From DATGMS01 sp040905145 (GTDB taxonomy: Bacteria > Bacteroidota > Bacteroidia > Cytophagales > Cyclobacteriaceae), in the NCBI GenBank assembly GCA_040905145.1, contig JBBDSC010000110.1:1-37687 (forward strand): a stretch of DNA of 37,687 nt, read 5' to 3'. Both the position numbers and the translations under genes were made by a program. The notes beneath the pieces were generated by a model. That model saw only the letters and a list, made by a program, of their open reading frames with translations. It did not search any database and had not been told where the DNA came from. Shown in pieces: positions 25,224 through 33,748 of the stretch; position 1 is the first letter of the stretch, and every line of letters begins with the position of its first letter.

Positions 25224-26510
25224 ATGTCACCAATAAAATATCAATATTCGGAAACCTTTGCACAAGAAATGGATGCAAGGGATCCCTTGAAAGATTTTAA
25301 GGATCAATTTTATTTTCCAGAAGTAAATGGTAAAGCGGCCCTCTATTTTTGTGGGAATTCTTTGGGGCTACAGCCAAAGACTGTGCAGGAGTATATTCAG
25401 AAGGAATTGGATAAATGGGCCCAGAAAGGGGTCGATGGGCATTTTGAGGGAGAAAGCCCTTGGATTGATGCACGCTTAAGGTCAAAGCCCCTATTGGGAG
25501 GTATCATGGGGGCCAAAGCTCATGAAGTGGTAGCAATGAATACTCTTACCAGCAACCTTCATTTCCTTATGGTCTCCTTCTATCAGCCCACTAAGAGCAG
25601 GTTCAAAATCATCACCGAATCAGATGCTTTCCCTTCAGACAGATACATGTTGGAGTCCCAGGTAAAATTTCATGGTTATGATCCTGAAGAAGCCATTATA
25701 GCAATAAACCCCAGGGAAGGTGAACATACTTTAAGGACTGGGGATATTCTTCAGATGATTCAGGCGAATGCCGAAGAACTGGCATTGGTCATGATGTCGG
25801 GTGTGCAGTATTATACAGGCCAGTTGTTTGATATAGAAGCCATCACTGCTGCTGGGCATAAAGCGGGTGCGAAAGTTGGCTTTGACCTCGCCCATGCTGT
25901 GGGAAATGTACCCTTGCAATTGCATGATTGGAAAGTTGACTTTTCTTCTTGGTGCACTTACAAGTACCTGAACTCCGGACCGGGGAATATTGCAGGGGTT
26001 TTTGTACATGAAAAATATGCTGAGGAAACTGATTTGCAGAGGTTTGCTGGTTGGTGGGGACATGATCAAGATGAAAGGTTTAAAATAGGAAAAGACTTCA
26101 AACCAATGTACGGAGCGGATGGCTGGCAATTATCCAACAACAATGTGTTGGCCTTGGCGGCACATCATGCCTCTTTGGATATTTTCAAAGCAGCTGGCAT
26201 GGATAAATTACGTTCAAAAAGTGAACTTTTGACCGGGTATTTGGAGTTTTTAATAGGTCTAATAAGCGGAAGCACAGGTGTTTTGGAAATAATTACACCT
26301 AAGAATCCGCAGGAAAGAGGATGTCAATTATCTTTACTGATTCATAAAGGGGGGAAAGCAGTGTTTGATGAGCTTTATCACCAAGGAGTGGTGGGGGATT
26401 GGAGAAATCCTAACGTGATCCGTTTGGCACCTACTCCCTTATACAATAGTTTTGTAGAAGTATTTCACTTTGCGAAAATCTTGGAGCAATCGCTAAAAAC
26501 GCTTTCCTGA
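25224..26510 (+). CDS. kynU: Kynureninase
   Basis: A 428-residue PLP-dependent fold-type I hydrolase that splits 3-hydroxykynurenine (or kynurenine) into 3-hydroxyanthranilate (or anthranilate) and alanine. The N-terminal motif YFCGNSLGLQPK, the aspartate of FDLAHAVGN that contacts the PLP ring, and the Schiff-base Lys of SWCTYKYLNSGPG (K247) are all present, as is the GWWGHDQDERFKI segment. ATG at 25224 is preferred; the frame also reaches a GTG at 25200 that would add eight residues of no recognisable family character. The gene lies between the dioxygenase and the monooxygenase, 27 bases before the latter. Confidence 0.95.
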   Translation: MSPIKYQYSETFAQEMDARDPLKDFKDQFYFPEVNGKAALYFCGNSLGLQPKTVQEYIQKELDKWAQKGVDGHFEGESPWIDARLRSKPLLGGIMGAKAHEVVAMNTLTSNLHFLMVSFYQPTKSRFKIITESDAFPSDRYMLESQVKFHGYDPEEAIIAINPREGEHTLRTGDILQMIQANAEELALVMMSGVQYYTGQLFDIEAITAAGHKAGAKVGFDLAHAVGNVPLQLHDWKVDFSSWCTYKYLNSGPGNIAGVFVHEKYAEETDLQRFAGWWGHDQDERFKIGKDFKPMYGADGWQLSNNNVLALAAHHASLDIFKAAGMDKLRSKSELLTGYLEFLIGLISGSTGVLEIITPKNPQERGCQLSLLIHKGGKAVFDELYHQGVVGDWRNPNVIRLAPTPLYNSFVEVFHFAKILEQSLKTLS

Positions 26511-26537
26511 TTTCAGTGCATATCAAAAGGAAATTAT

Positions 26538-27893
26538 ATGAAAAATAACAATATAAGCATTTTGGGAGCCGGTCTTATAGGATCCCTGCTCGGCATTTTC
26601 CTGAAGCAAAGAGGCCTAGATGTGTCTATATATGAAAAGAGGTCTGATCTAAGGCAGCATGTTTCTGAAGAATCGGGACGTTCCATTAACATGGCCTTGA
26701 GCGATCGTGGATGGAAAGCTATTGAGAAGGTTGGGCTAAAAGAAAAAGTGGAATCCTTGACCATTCCCATGTATGGAAGAAGGATCCATGATGAACATGG
26801 CAATACGACCATATTACCTTACGGAAAGGAAAACCAAGCCATTTATTCCATATCCCGCCTAAAATTCAATGAGCTGCTGACAGATGAGGCCGAAAAAGCT
26901 GGAGTGAATTTTTATTTTGGGCACAAGTGTGAGGATGTGGATACCAACAGTCATGTACTCCGTTTCTCGCTTGCTGACAATCAAATGAAAATGGTTAATG
27001 GAAGGGTGATCATTGGGGCAGATGGGGCCTATTCGACATTGAGAAATGCCATTCAAAAGCAAATGCGCTTTAATTCCAATCAACAATACATCTCCCATGG
27101 TTATAAGGAATTATCCATTCCTCCGACATCAAATGATGAATTTGCGATGGATCCAAATGCTCTTCACATTTGGCCAAGGGGCAGGTTTATGTTGATTGCT
27201 TTGCCCAATATCGACAAATCATTTACCTGCACCTTGTTTTTACCTTTTGAAGGAAGCAAAGTATGTTTTGACAAGATCAATGATGAAAGAGACTTAATTA
27301 GCATTTTCAAAAACTATTTTGATGATGCTTATCAAATGATGCCAGATCTGGTGAAGGAATTTTTTAACAATCCCACCTCTGCCCTGGTCAACATAGAATG
27401 CTATCCATGGACAAAAAACAATAATTTACTAATAGGGGATGCGGCCCATGCCATGGTACCATTTTTTGGGCAGGGCATGAATTGTGGTTTCGAAGATTGT
27501 TATGAATTGAACAGTTTGATCGAGAAATACGGGACCACTTCTTGGGAATTGGTATTTGGGAAATTTCAGAAAGGCAGAAAGCCTGACACGGATGCCATTT
27601 CCAAAATGGCCATGGACAACTTTACTGAAATGAGGGACAGTGTAGCTGATCCTAAGTTTATCATTCGAAAAAAAATCGAAGCAAAACTTCATGATTTATT
27701 TCCAGAGGAATGGATTCCCCTTTACACCATGGTCACCTTCACCGATATGAGATATTCTGAGGCTTATATCCAGGGTCAACTTCAGGAAAGCATTATGGAC
27801 AAAATTATGGCAGATCCGTTGATTACTCAAAATTGGCAGAACTTGGATTATGAAAAGATCATTTATCGGGTAGAGACCGCCAAGGCTTTTTAG
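26538..27893 (+). CDS. kmo: Kynurenine 3-monooxygenase
   Basis: A 451-residue FAD-dependent aromatic hydroxylase that converts kynurenine to 3-hydroxykynurenine with NADPH and oxygen. The dinucleotide-binding motif GAGLIG (10-15) starts the protein, followed by YEKRSDLR. The second FAD motif GDAAHAMVPFFGQGMNCGFEDC begins at about residue 300 (Asp 301). SGRSINMALSDRG is typical of KMO. The C-terminal helix region (about 400-451) is present but less hydrophobic than the membrane anchor of eukaryotic KMO. Third gene of the cluster; together the three run kynurenine to ring-opened product. Upstream steps (tryptophan dioxygenase, formamidase) and quinolinate phosphoribosyltransferase are not in the window. 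Confidence 0.95.
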   Translation: MKNNNISILGAGLIGSLLGIFLKQRGLDVSIYEKRSDLRQHVSEESGRSINMALSDRGWKAIEKVGLKEKVESLTIPMYGRRIHDEHGNTTILPYGKENQAIYSISRLKFNELLTDEAEKAGVNFYFGHKCEDVDTNSHVLRFSLADNQMKMVNGRVIIGADGAYSTLRNAIQKQMRFNSNQQYISHGYKELSIPPTSNDEFAMDPNALHIWPRGRFMLIALPNIDKSFTCTLFLPFEGSKVCFDKINDERDLISIFKNYFDDAYQMMPDLVKEFFNNPTSALVNIECYPWTKNNNLLIGDAAHAMVPFFGQGMNCGFEDCYELNSLIEKYGTTSWELVFGKFQKGRKPDTDAISKMAMDNFTEMRDSVADPKFIIRKKIEAKLHDLFPEEWIPLYTMVTFTDMRYSEAYIQGQLQESIMDKIMADPLITQNWQNLDYEKIIYRVETAKAF

Positions 27894-27913
27894 AGAAAGT
27901 CAACCACTAATAG

Positions 27914-27962
27914 GCACAGATAAAAACAGAAAAGAACTAAAAATAATCTGGGTAATCTATAG
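27914..27962. repeat. CACAGAT...AATCTGnGTAATCT intergenic repeat remnant
   Basis: The stretch between kmo and the convergent mtgA-like gene contains CACAGATAAAAACAG (27915-27929) and AATCTGGGTAATCTAT (27945-27960). These resemble the dispersed CACAGATT/AATCTGTG repeats of Bacteroidota, to which the 5626-5647 element also seems related. Identified by eye from memory of the pattern. Confidence 0.4.
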
Positions 27963-27975
27963 TTAAGCTCTTCCA

Positions 27976-28434
27976 TTATTGGCCAAACCCTACCGGGTCC
28001 AGATTATTCATATTTCGCAAAATCCAACTTTGCCGTTCATATATATAAGCGGTAGGTCTTGTAGGTGACCAGCGAAGAGGATTGGGCAAGATCGCTGCAA
28101 TCATTGCCGATTCACTTCTGCTAAGTTCTTTAGCCGGTTTATTTCCAACTAGGGCTTTTTCAATGGCTCCTCTATCAAAACCAAAATGATCCGGGAATTT
28201 CTGGTCTTCAGCAGCTACTACTGCCTGAGCCATATGTTGTGAAATATGATCAATGGAAACCCAATCTTTTATTAATTTAATCTCCCGCTCTTCATCAAAA
28301 CTTTGCTCAAAGAGCCTAATGGCCATGAGTGGAGTAAAAAACACCGGAACCATTCGGTACAATAAAGTGACTCCAATGGAACAAATAAAACAACACAGGA
28401 GAATTTTTCCTGCCCATTTCAAAGCTATTTTCAT
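27976..28434 (-). pseudogene. mtgA: Internally deleted monofunctional peptidoglycan glycosyltransferase (MtgA-like)
   Basis: A 152-residue product related to MtgA (GT51), normally about 230-240 residues and polymerising glycan strands from lipid II. The N-terminal membrane helix (about 8-28), the catalytic-Glu motif AAEDQKFPDHFGFD (E76) and the family C-terminus (KPAKELSRSESAMIAAILPNP..., about 99-152) are present. The sequence jumps from EKALVGN (ending N98, base 28141) straight to KPAKELS (K99). About 65-75 residues of the GT51 core are missing in frame, including the GASTISQQ motif and the following Arg/Lys/Glu-rich helices. The reading frame is otherwise clean. It is most likely non-functional as a transglycosylase, or a very recent deletion. 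The ATG overlaps the hflX stop (ATGA), so it should still be translated. Confidence 0.8.
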
Positions 28435-29702
28435 TCTTCAGAATCATTATGTCGGGACAAATCAAAGGTTTCATCTTTTAGGTAATGGGGATACATCTGA
28501 AAATGCCGCTTTTTTACTTCAGTGAGCAGAGAGTTTCTTAACTCTTCCAGATTCGTCCCATCTTGTGCTGCCATAAAAACCGGCGTAACTTCTGACGTCT
28601 TAGAGTAATTTTCCTTTAATTTATCAAAGTCAATAAAATGGGCTTCCTCCACTTCCAATTCAGTCATATGCTGCAGTTCTTCTTCTGAGGGCAATTTTGG
28701 CACTAAATCTATTTTATTGAAGACCAACAGCATGGGTTTTTCACCTGCCCCCAACTCATTAAGGGTCTGGCTCACGATGGCAATTTGATCTTCAAAATTT
28801 TGGTGGGAAATATCCACCACATGCACCAAAACATCCGCTTCCTTAATTTCCGCCAGGGTAGATTTAAAGGACTCGATCAGATGAGTGGGCAGTTTACGTA
28901 TAAACCCTACGGTATCAGAGATCAAGAAAGGAATATTGTCCCCAAATACCACCTTTCTGACAGTAGAATCAACAGTTGCAAAAAGCTTGTTCTCAGATAG
29001 AACATCCGCTTTGGTCAATAGACGCATCAAGGTGCTTTTTCCTACGTTGGTATACCCCACTAAGGCTACCCTCACTATCCCTTCCCTTCCTTTGCGCTGG
29101 GTTACTCCCTGCTTTTCTATTTTCTTCAGTTTGTCCTTAAGTAAGGTGATTTGATTTCGAATGTTTCTTTTATCCGTTTCAATTTCCTTTTCACCAGCCC
29201 CGCCCCGGGTGGAGGTTCCTCCTCTTTGGCGCTCTAAGTGAGTCCACATATTGGTCAGCCTGGGCAGTAAATATTGAAACCGTGCCAATTCCACCTGTGT
29301 TTTTGCCTGAGCTGTTTGTGCTCTTTGAAGAAAGATGTCCAAAATCAGCAGCGAGCGGTCATAGACTTTAATCTTGAGCTCATTCTCCACATTCCTCATT
29401 TGGGAAGGGGATAAGTCATCATCAAAAACAACCATGTCTACCTCAAAATGGGTGATATAGGCTTTTATTTCCTCTAATTTCCCTGTTCCAACAAAAAATT
29501 TAACATCAGGCTTTTCCAAGCGTTGGGTGAAACGGTGTACCGCCTTGGCTCCTAGGGTTTCGGTAAGAAAGGCCAACTCATCCAAGTATTCCTGAACCTG
29601 TATTTCAGATTGGTGTTGATGTATTAAAGCAACCAAAACAGCTGTTTCCTGTTTGGGGGCCGTTTCCATTAGATTCTTTAATTTTCTCGAATATTTACTC
29701 AT
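28431..29702 (-). CDS. hflX: GTPase HflX
   Basis: A 423-residue ribosome-associated GTPase that splits stalled or heat-damaged ribosomes. The N-terminal HflX domain (about 15-130, with FFVGTGKLEEIKAY and VFDDDLSPSQMRN) is followed by a coiled linker containing the family-specific GGTSTRGGAGEKEIETD. The G domain has G1 GYTNVGKS (about 215-222), G3 DTVGF and G4 NKID. Length is normal (E. coli 426). The stop overlaps the ATG of the mtgA-like gene, forming a coupled pair. It is divergent from rfbC. Confidence 0.96.
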   Translation of the reverse strand: MSKYSRKLKNLMETAPKQETAVLVALIHQHQSEIQVQEYLDELAFLTETLGAKAVHRFTQRLEKPDVKFFVGTGKLEEIKAYITHFEVDMVVFDDDLSPSQMRNVENELKIKVYDRSLLILDIFLQRAQTAQAKTQVELARFQYLLPRLTNMWTHLERQRGGTSTRGGAGEKEIETDKRNIRNQITLLKDKLKKIEKQGVTQRKGREGIVRVALVGYTNVGKSTLMRLLTKADVLSENKLFATVDSTVRKVVFGDNIPFLISDTVGFIRKLPTHLIESFKSTLAEIKEADVLVHVVDISHQNFEDQIAIVSQTLNELGAGEKPMLLVFNKIDLVPKLPSEEELQHMTELEVEEAHFIDFDKLKENYSKTSEVTPVFMAAQDGTNLEELRNSLLTEVKKRHFQMYPHYLKDETFDLSRHNDSEE

Positions 29703-29764
29703 TCAGTTTTTCCTTTGGATTCTCCCTGATCACCTGCATTTGGGAATTATCTTTCCTTTCCCTC

Positions 29765-29779
29765 AAGCATAATATGCTT
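29765..29779. repeat. 15-base perfect palindrome upstream of hflX
   Basis: AAGCATA, a central A, then TATGCTT. It sits 63 bases before the hflX start in the 225-base divergent gap with rfbC and could be an operator. The left part also resembles a weak minus-strand -7 element (TATGCTTG). Confidence 0.35.
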
Positions 29780-29927
29780 ATTAATGGGAGCAATAAAAGT
29801 ACCATAAATTAAGACAATTTTTCCGGGAATCTGTGGATTAACATCTTTTTGGTTAATTTACAGATAAAAATTAGTGTACGAAACCAAAAAAACAGAGATT
29901 TGATCATTATTTAAAAAACAATAGTAA

Positions 29928-30479
29928 ATGGAAGTTAGGAACACCCCCATTAAGGATGTATATGAAATATTCCCAGAGGTATATAAGGATGCCAGGGGAT
30001 ATTTCTTGGAAACGTATAAAAAGGATCTATTTGAAAGCAACGGTCTTCCCACAGATTGGATGCAGGACAACCAATCTTTTTCTATGGCAGGCATTTTGAG
30101 GGGCTTACATTTTCAGCAGGGTAACTTTGCGCAAGCTAAATTAGCCCGGGTCATCATTGGAAAGGTGCTGGATGTATGCGTGGACCTAAGAGAAGGTTCT
30201 CCTACCTTTGGCAAGCATCATTCCGTGATATTGGATAGTGTTCAGCACAATATGCTTTATATCCCAAAAGGGTTTGCGCATGGTTTTGCTGTATTGGAAG
30301 ATGCGGTATTTTCTTATAAATGCTCCAATCTTTACCATCAAGAAAGTGAGGGAGGAATTATTTGGAATGACAAAGAGTTAAATATAGATTGGAAAGTGGC
30401 TAACCCAATTTTATCAGAAAAAGATAAGTTATGGCCGAGTTTAGAAGAATTCAAGAAAAAAAGTGGAGGAGGACTTTAA
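29928..30479 (+). CDS. rfbC: dTDP-4-dehydrorhamnose 3,5-epimerase family protein
   Basis: A 183-residue cupin epimerase of the RmlC family, which epimerises dTDP-4-keto-6-deoxyglucose on the way to dTDP-L-rhamnose. Key residues are R58 and H61 in RGLHFQ, a Lys in the AKLARVIIGKVLDV segment, the DLREGSPTFG motif, and YIPKGFAHGFAVLED. The C-terminal part FSYKCSNLYHQESEGGIIWND matches the family. Length is typical. rfbA, rfbB and rfbD are absent from the window, so a sugar-nucleotide epimerase of related specificity is also possible. The stop codon overlaps the next start by one base (TAATG). Confidence 0.9.
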   Translation: MEVRNTPIKDVYEIFPEVYKDARGYFLETYKKDLFESNGLPTDWMQDNQSFSMAGILRGLHFQQGNFAQAKLARVIIGKVLDVCVDLREGSPTFGKHHSVILDSVQHNMLYIPKGFAHGFAVLEDAVFSYKCSNLYHQESEGGIIWNDKELNIDWKVANPILSEKDKLWPSLEEFKKKSGGGL

Positions 30480-31228
30480 TGTCATTACTAGATCTTTTCA
30501 AAAAGAAAACATCCGAAGACATTGCACCATTGGATCTGAGCTGGATGGGTTCCGATATGCACAGTCATTTGATCCCTGGCATTGATGATGGATCAAAAAC
30601 TCTTGAAGAATCTGTAGCTTTGATAAAAAGGCTGGAAGGTTATGGTCTTAAGAAATTGATCATCACCCCTCATGTGATGACGGAGTTTTATAAGAATACC
30701 CCGGAAATAATCCAGTCCGGATTAGAGGAATTAAAATCGGCCCTTCTAAAGGAAAATATTTTCATAAAGCTGGAAGCAGCCGCAGAATATTACCTAGATG
30801 AAATATTTCTGGAGAAAGTAGTAAGAGGAAGCAAATTGCTCACTTTAGGAGAGAATTATATTTTAGTCGAAACCGGATTTATGAGCAAGCCCCGCATGCT
30901 TCTGGAAAGCTTTTTCAAACTGGAAATGGAAGGCTATCAGCCTATATTGGCACATCCCGAACGGTATTTATATCTACATCAGGATCTAGAGTTATTGGAA
31001 TCCATGGCAGACAGGAACATTGCCTTCCAGCTGAATTTGCTTTCCCTTACAGGATATTATTCCAAATCTGTTAAAAAATTTGCAGAAAAATTAATAGATG
31101 AGGGCTTGGTAAAATTAGTCGGTACCGACTGTCATAATGAAAGGTATCTTGATTTTATGGAAAAACTCCCGGAAGAAAAATATTACCACAAGCTTCAAAC
31201 ACTTGACCTGATAAACCATTCTTTATGA
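30479..31228 (+). CDS. CpsB/YwqE-type PHP tyrosine-protein phosphatase
   Basis: A 249-residue PHP-fold metal phosphatase of the CpsB/CapC/YwqE family, which in other bacteria dephosphorylates the tyrosine kinase controlling capsule export. Metal ligands are visible in DMHSHLIPGIDDGS (H28, H30), ITPHVM, AAAEYYLDE, LAHPERYLYL and GTDCHN. The ATG at 30479 overlaps the rfbC stop and gives the normal N-terminus; the frame also extends into rfbC, but that is not needed. The end overlaps the next gene by four bases (ATGA). No Wzc-like tyrosine kinase is in the window, so its partner is elsewhere. Confidence 0.88.
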   Translation: MSLLDLFKKKTSEDIAPLDLSWMGSDMHSHLIPGIDDGSKTLEESVALIKRLEGYGLKKLIITPHVMTEFYKNTPEIIQSGLEELKSALLKENIFIKLEAAAEYYLDEIFLEKVVRGSKLLTLGENYILVETGFMSKPRMLLESFFKLEMEGYQPILAHPERYLYLHQDLELLESMADRNIAFQLNLLSLTGYYSKSVKKFAEKLIDEGLVKLVGTDCHNERYLDFMEKLPEEKYYHKLQTLDLINHSL

Positions 31229-32190
31229 AGATCCTGGTGACTGGAATTACGGGACTGTTTGGAAGTTACCTGGCGAGGGAGTTTATAAAGGTAGGTGAAC
31301 TTCATGGACTTAAAAGGAAAGAAAGCAAAATAAGTTTACTGGGAGAGCTGACTGACCATATTAGGTGGCATGAAGGTGACATTAACGATTATCAATCCTT
31401 GGAAGAAATTTTTCAGGATATGGATCTTATTGTCCATGCGGCGGGCTTAGTTTCTTTTGATTCAAAGGACAAAAAGAGATTGATTGAAGTAAATGCTGAG
31501 GGGACCACCAACGTGGTCAATGTAATGCTACAAAAGGGGTTAAAAAAGCTGATTTATATCAGTTCGGTGGCCGCTTTGGGAAGAAGTCCGGGAATTTCCA
31601 TGATTGATGAAAACAACAAATGGATTTCTTCCCCGCAGAACACCCATTACGCCATCTCCAAGTACCTAGGCGAGCTGGAGGTGTGGCGTGGTGCACAGGA
31701 AGGACTTCAGGTGATGATAGCCAACCCCTCCCTCTTATTGGGCAAAATTTCTGACCAAAGAAGCAGTACGGAAATATATAATTATGTATTGCAGGAAAAC
31801 AGATATTATCCTTTAGGGGATGTAAATTATTTAGACGTAAGAGATGCTGCCAAAATGTTGCTCCAGTTATATCAAAAGGATCAATGGAATGAGCGTTTTA
31901 TCTTAAACAAGGAAAGCATTTCATATAAGTCTTTTTTTGAGGAATTGGGCAGAGCCTTTGAAAAAAAGGCTCCCCACACCCCTATATCTGAAAGCATGCT
32001 TGAACTGGCACTCATATGGATAAAAATAAGCAGTGTCTTTAGTACAAAAAAATTTCCGTTGAGCAAACAAACAGCGAAGCTTTCCCAGCAAAAGATCACT
32101 TTTGACAACCGCAAGTCAAGCTCTTTACTAGACTTTGAATATACCTCCCTTGAATCCACATTAGCATGGGCTTTAGGGAACTCAATCTAA
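31225..32190 (+). CDS. NAD-dependent epimerase/dehydratase (extended SDR)
   Basis: A 321-residue extended short-chain dehydrogenase/reductase. The cofactor motif TGITGLFG (7-14) opens the Rossmann fold, D53-I54 style acidic residues follow, then HAAGLVSF, the catalytic Ser region YISSVAALG and the YxxxK motif YAISK. The substrate domain is short and ends in a region with predicted helices (about 245-275). The specific substrate is not readable; sugar nucleotides are the commonest for this type, and the gene is coupled to rfbC and a capsule-type phosphatase by overlapping codons, favouring surface polysaccharide synthesis. Dihydroflavonol reductase-like annotation is the usual alternative. Confidence 0.85.
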   Translation: MKILVTGITGLFGSYLAREFIKVGELHGLKRKESKISLLGELTDHIRWHEGDINDYQSLEEIFQDMDLIVHAAGLVSFDSKDKKRLIEVNAEGTTNVVNVMLQKGLKKLIYISSVAALGRSPGISMIDENNKWISSPQNTHYAISKYLGELEVWRGAQEGLQVMIANPSLLLGKISDQRSSTEIYNYVLQENRYYPLGDVNYLDVRDAAKMLLQLYQKDQWNERFILNKESISYKSFFEELGRAFEKKAPHTPISESMLELALIWIKISSVFSTKKFPLSKQTAKLSQQKITFDNRKSSSLLDFEYTSLESTLAWALGNSI

Positions 32191-32250
32191 TTTTACATAG
32201 TTTCTGCTGAAATGCTTGTTTAATTTTTATTGAAGAATTAACTAGTAAGC

Positions 32251-32283
32251 GTTTAAGGTGTCAATTATTTTGGTACCTTAATT
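32251..32283 (+). promoter_or_regulatory. Candidate promoter element for the TPR-comA-DUF368-aroE group
   Basis: TACCTTAATT at 32274-32283 is identical to ten bases of the candidate promoter at 7311-7320 and matches TAnnTTTG at six of eight positions. No good TTG is seen at the upstream spacing, so support is weak. The start codon is 19 bases downstream. Confidence 0.25.
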
Positions 32284-32301
32284 TAAATTAAAAACAAACT
32301 G

Positions 32302-33717
32302 ATGATCGGAGATTTTGATAATAATTGGGATGAGGAAAAAGATTTGGTACAGAGATTTGAGAATTCCATAAAATCCAATCTCGACCTCTTTTTTGATGAA
32401 GAAGAGCTGGAGGATATAATCAGGTTTTATTTCGAACAGCAGAAGTTTAAAAAAGCCTATAAAGCCAGTAAAATCGCTTTAGTAAAATTCCCCTATTCCA
32501 TAGAGATAAAACTGTTAATGGCACAATCCCTCATTTTCAATGATGAACTTGAAGAGGGCTTGGACCTATTGGAAAATATTAATAATCTATCTCCAAACAA
32601 TGAGGAGATTATTCTTGCCCTGGCCAATGCCCTGTTAATGTCGGGCAATACTAAAGGAGCCATAGAAACTTTGGAGAATTTTCTGCCATTGGCAGAGGAT
32701 AAAGCCGAGATATATTATTCTTTGGGCAACTTTTACCGGGCAGAAAACAACACTGAAAAGGCCATCTATAATTATAAAGAGGCTGTAAAACTTAAAATCA
32801 ATCATGAGGATGCACTTTTTCAACTGGCCGTAATTACGGAAGAAGAAGGCTCGTTTGATGAAATACTACAATTTTATCAGGAATTCATTGACCAAGATCC
32901 CTATAGTGCCGGTGCCTGGTATAACCTAGGAGTGGTCTACAATAGGCTCGGACGGTTTGAGGAAGCGATCCATGCTTACGATTATGCTTTGATCATTGAC
33001 GATTCCTTTGCGTCTGCCTACTTCAATTTGGGGAATGCCCTGATGAACACCAAGCAGTACGAACTGGCTTTGGAAGCTTATCAGAACACCATCAACTGTG
33101 AGGGGATCAATGCGGAGAACTCCTGCTATTTAGCAGCCTCTTATGAGAAGCTGAACCAAGTAGACATGGCTTTCAAGTATTTTAAGAAATCGGCCAAGCT
33201 CGATCCTGAATATGATGATGCATGGTTTGGTTTGGGCATGTGCATGTTGAAACGGCAAAAATATTTCGAAGCCATCCACTATTTTAAAAAAGCCATCAAA
33301 CTCACGGTTGAAAATGCCAATTACTGGGTTGGGTTAGCTGAGGCTGAATACAACCTGGGGAATTTACATGCAAGTTCTGAAGCTTATGAAGAGGCCATCA
33401 ACCTGGAACCGGGAATTTTGGAGACTTATGTGAATTTATCCATTATATATTTTGACCAGAATAGGTTCGAGGAATCCATTGATGTGATCAAGGAAGGTAT
33501 AGAAGAACTTCCTGAAGAAGCGGAGCTCTATTATCGGCAGGTAGTTTATTTAATAAAAACAGGTAAATACAAAGAAGCCTTTCCATTTTTGGAAAATGCA
33601 TTAACTTTGGATTTTGAAAAGCATGAGATTCTATATGAGCTAATGCCTGAAATAAAACATCAGACTGCCATATTCAAAATTATTGCTCAATACAAAGATG
33701 GATTACAAAAACATTGA
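32302..33717 (+). CDS. Tetratricopeptide repeat protein
   Basis: A 471-residue soluble protein built of about 11-12 TPR units from about residue 45 to 445, each with the W/L-G-Y-A-A-P pattern (for example AWYNLGVVYNRLGRFEEAIHAYDYAL and AYFNLGNALMNTKQYELALEAYQ). The N-terminal 40 residues are strongly acidic. There is no signal peptide or membrane segment, so it should be a cytoplasmic scaffold. The partner is not identifiable. It starts a run of same-strand genes (31-base gap to comA, then 47, 0 and 85), which suggests one transcription unit. Confidence 0.85.
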   Translation: MIGDFDNNWDEEKDLVQRFENSIKSNLDLFFDEEELEDIIRFYFEQQKFKKAYKASKIALVKFPYSIEIKLLMAQSLIFNDELEEGLDLLENINNLSPNNEEIILALANALLMSGNTKGAIETLENFLPLAEDKAEIYYSLGNFYRAENNTEKAIYNYKEAVKLKINHEDALFQLAVITEEEGSFDEILQFYQEFIDQDPYSAGAWYNLGVVYNRLGRFEEAIHAYDYALIIDDSFASAYFNLGNALMNTKQYELALEAYQNTINCEGINAENSCYLAASYEKLNQVDMAFKYFKKSAKLDPEYDDAWFGLGMCMLKRQKYFEAIHYFKKAIKLTVENANYWVGLAEAEYNLGNLHASSEAYEEAINLEPGILETYVNLSIIYFDQNRFEESIDVIKEGIEELPEEAELYYRQVVYLIKTGKYKEAFPFLENALTLDFEKHEILYELMPEIKHQTAIFKIIAQYKDGLQKH

Positions 33718-33748
33718 CCCATAAAATTACATATCTAAATTTTATAGA

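Noticed and set aside
30431..30478. N-terminal extension of the PHP phosphatase into rfbC
   Set aside because: The added residues are only the shifted-frame reading of the rfbC tail; ATG 30479 fits the family.
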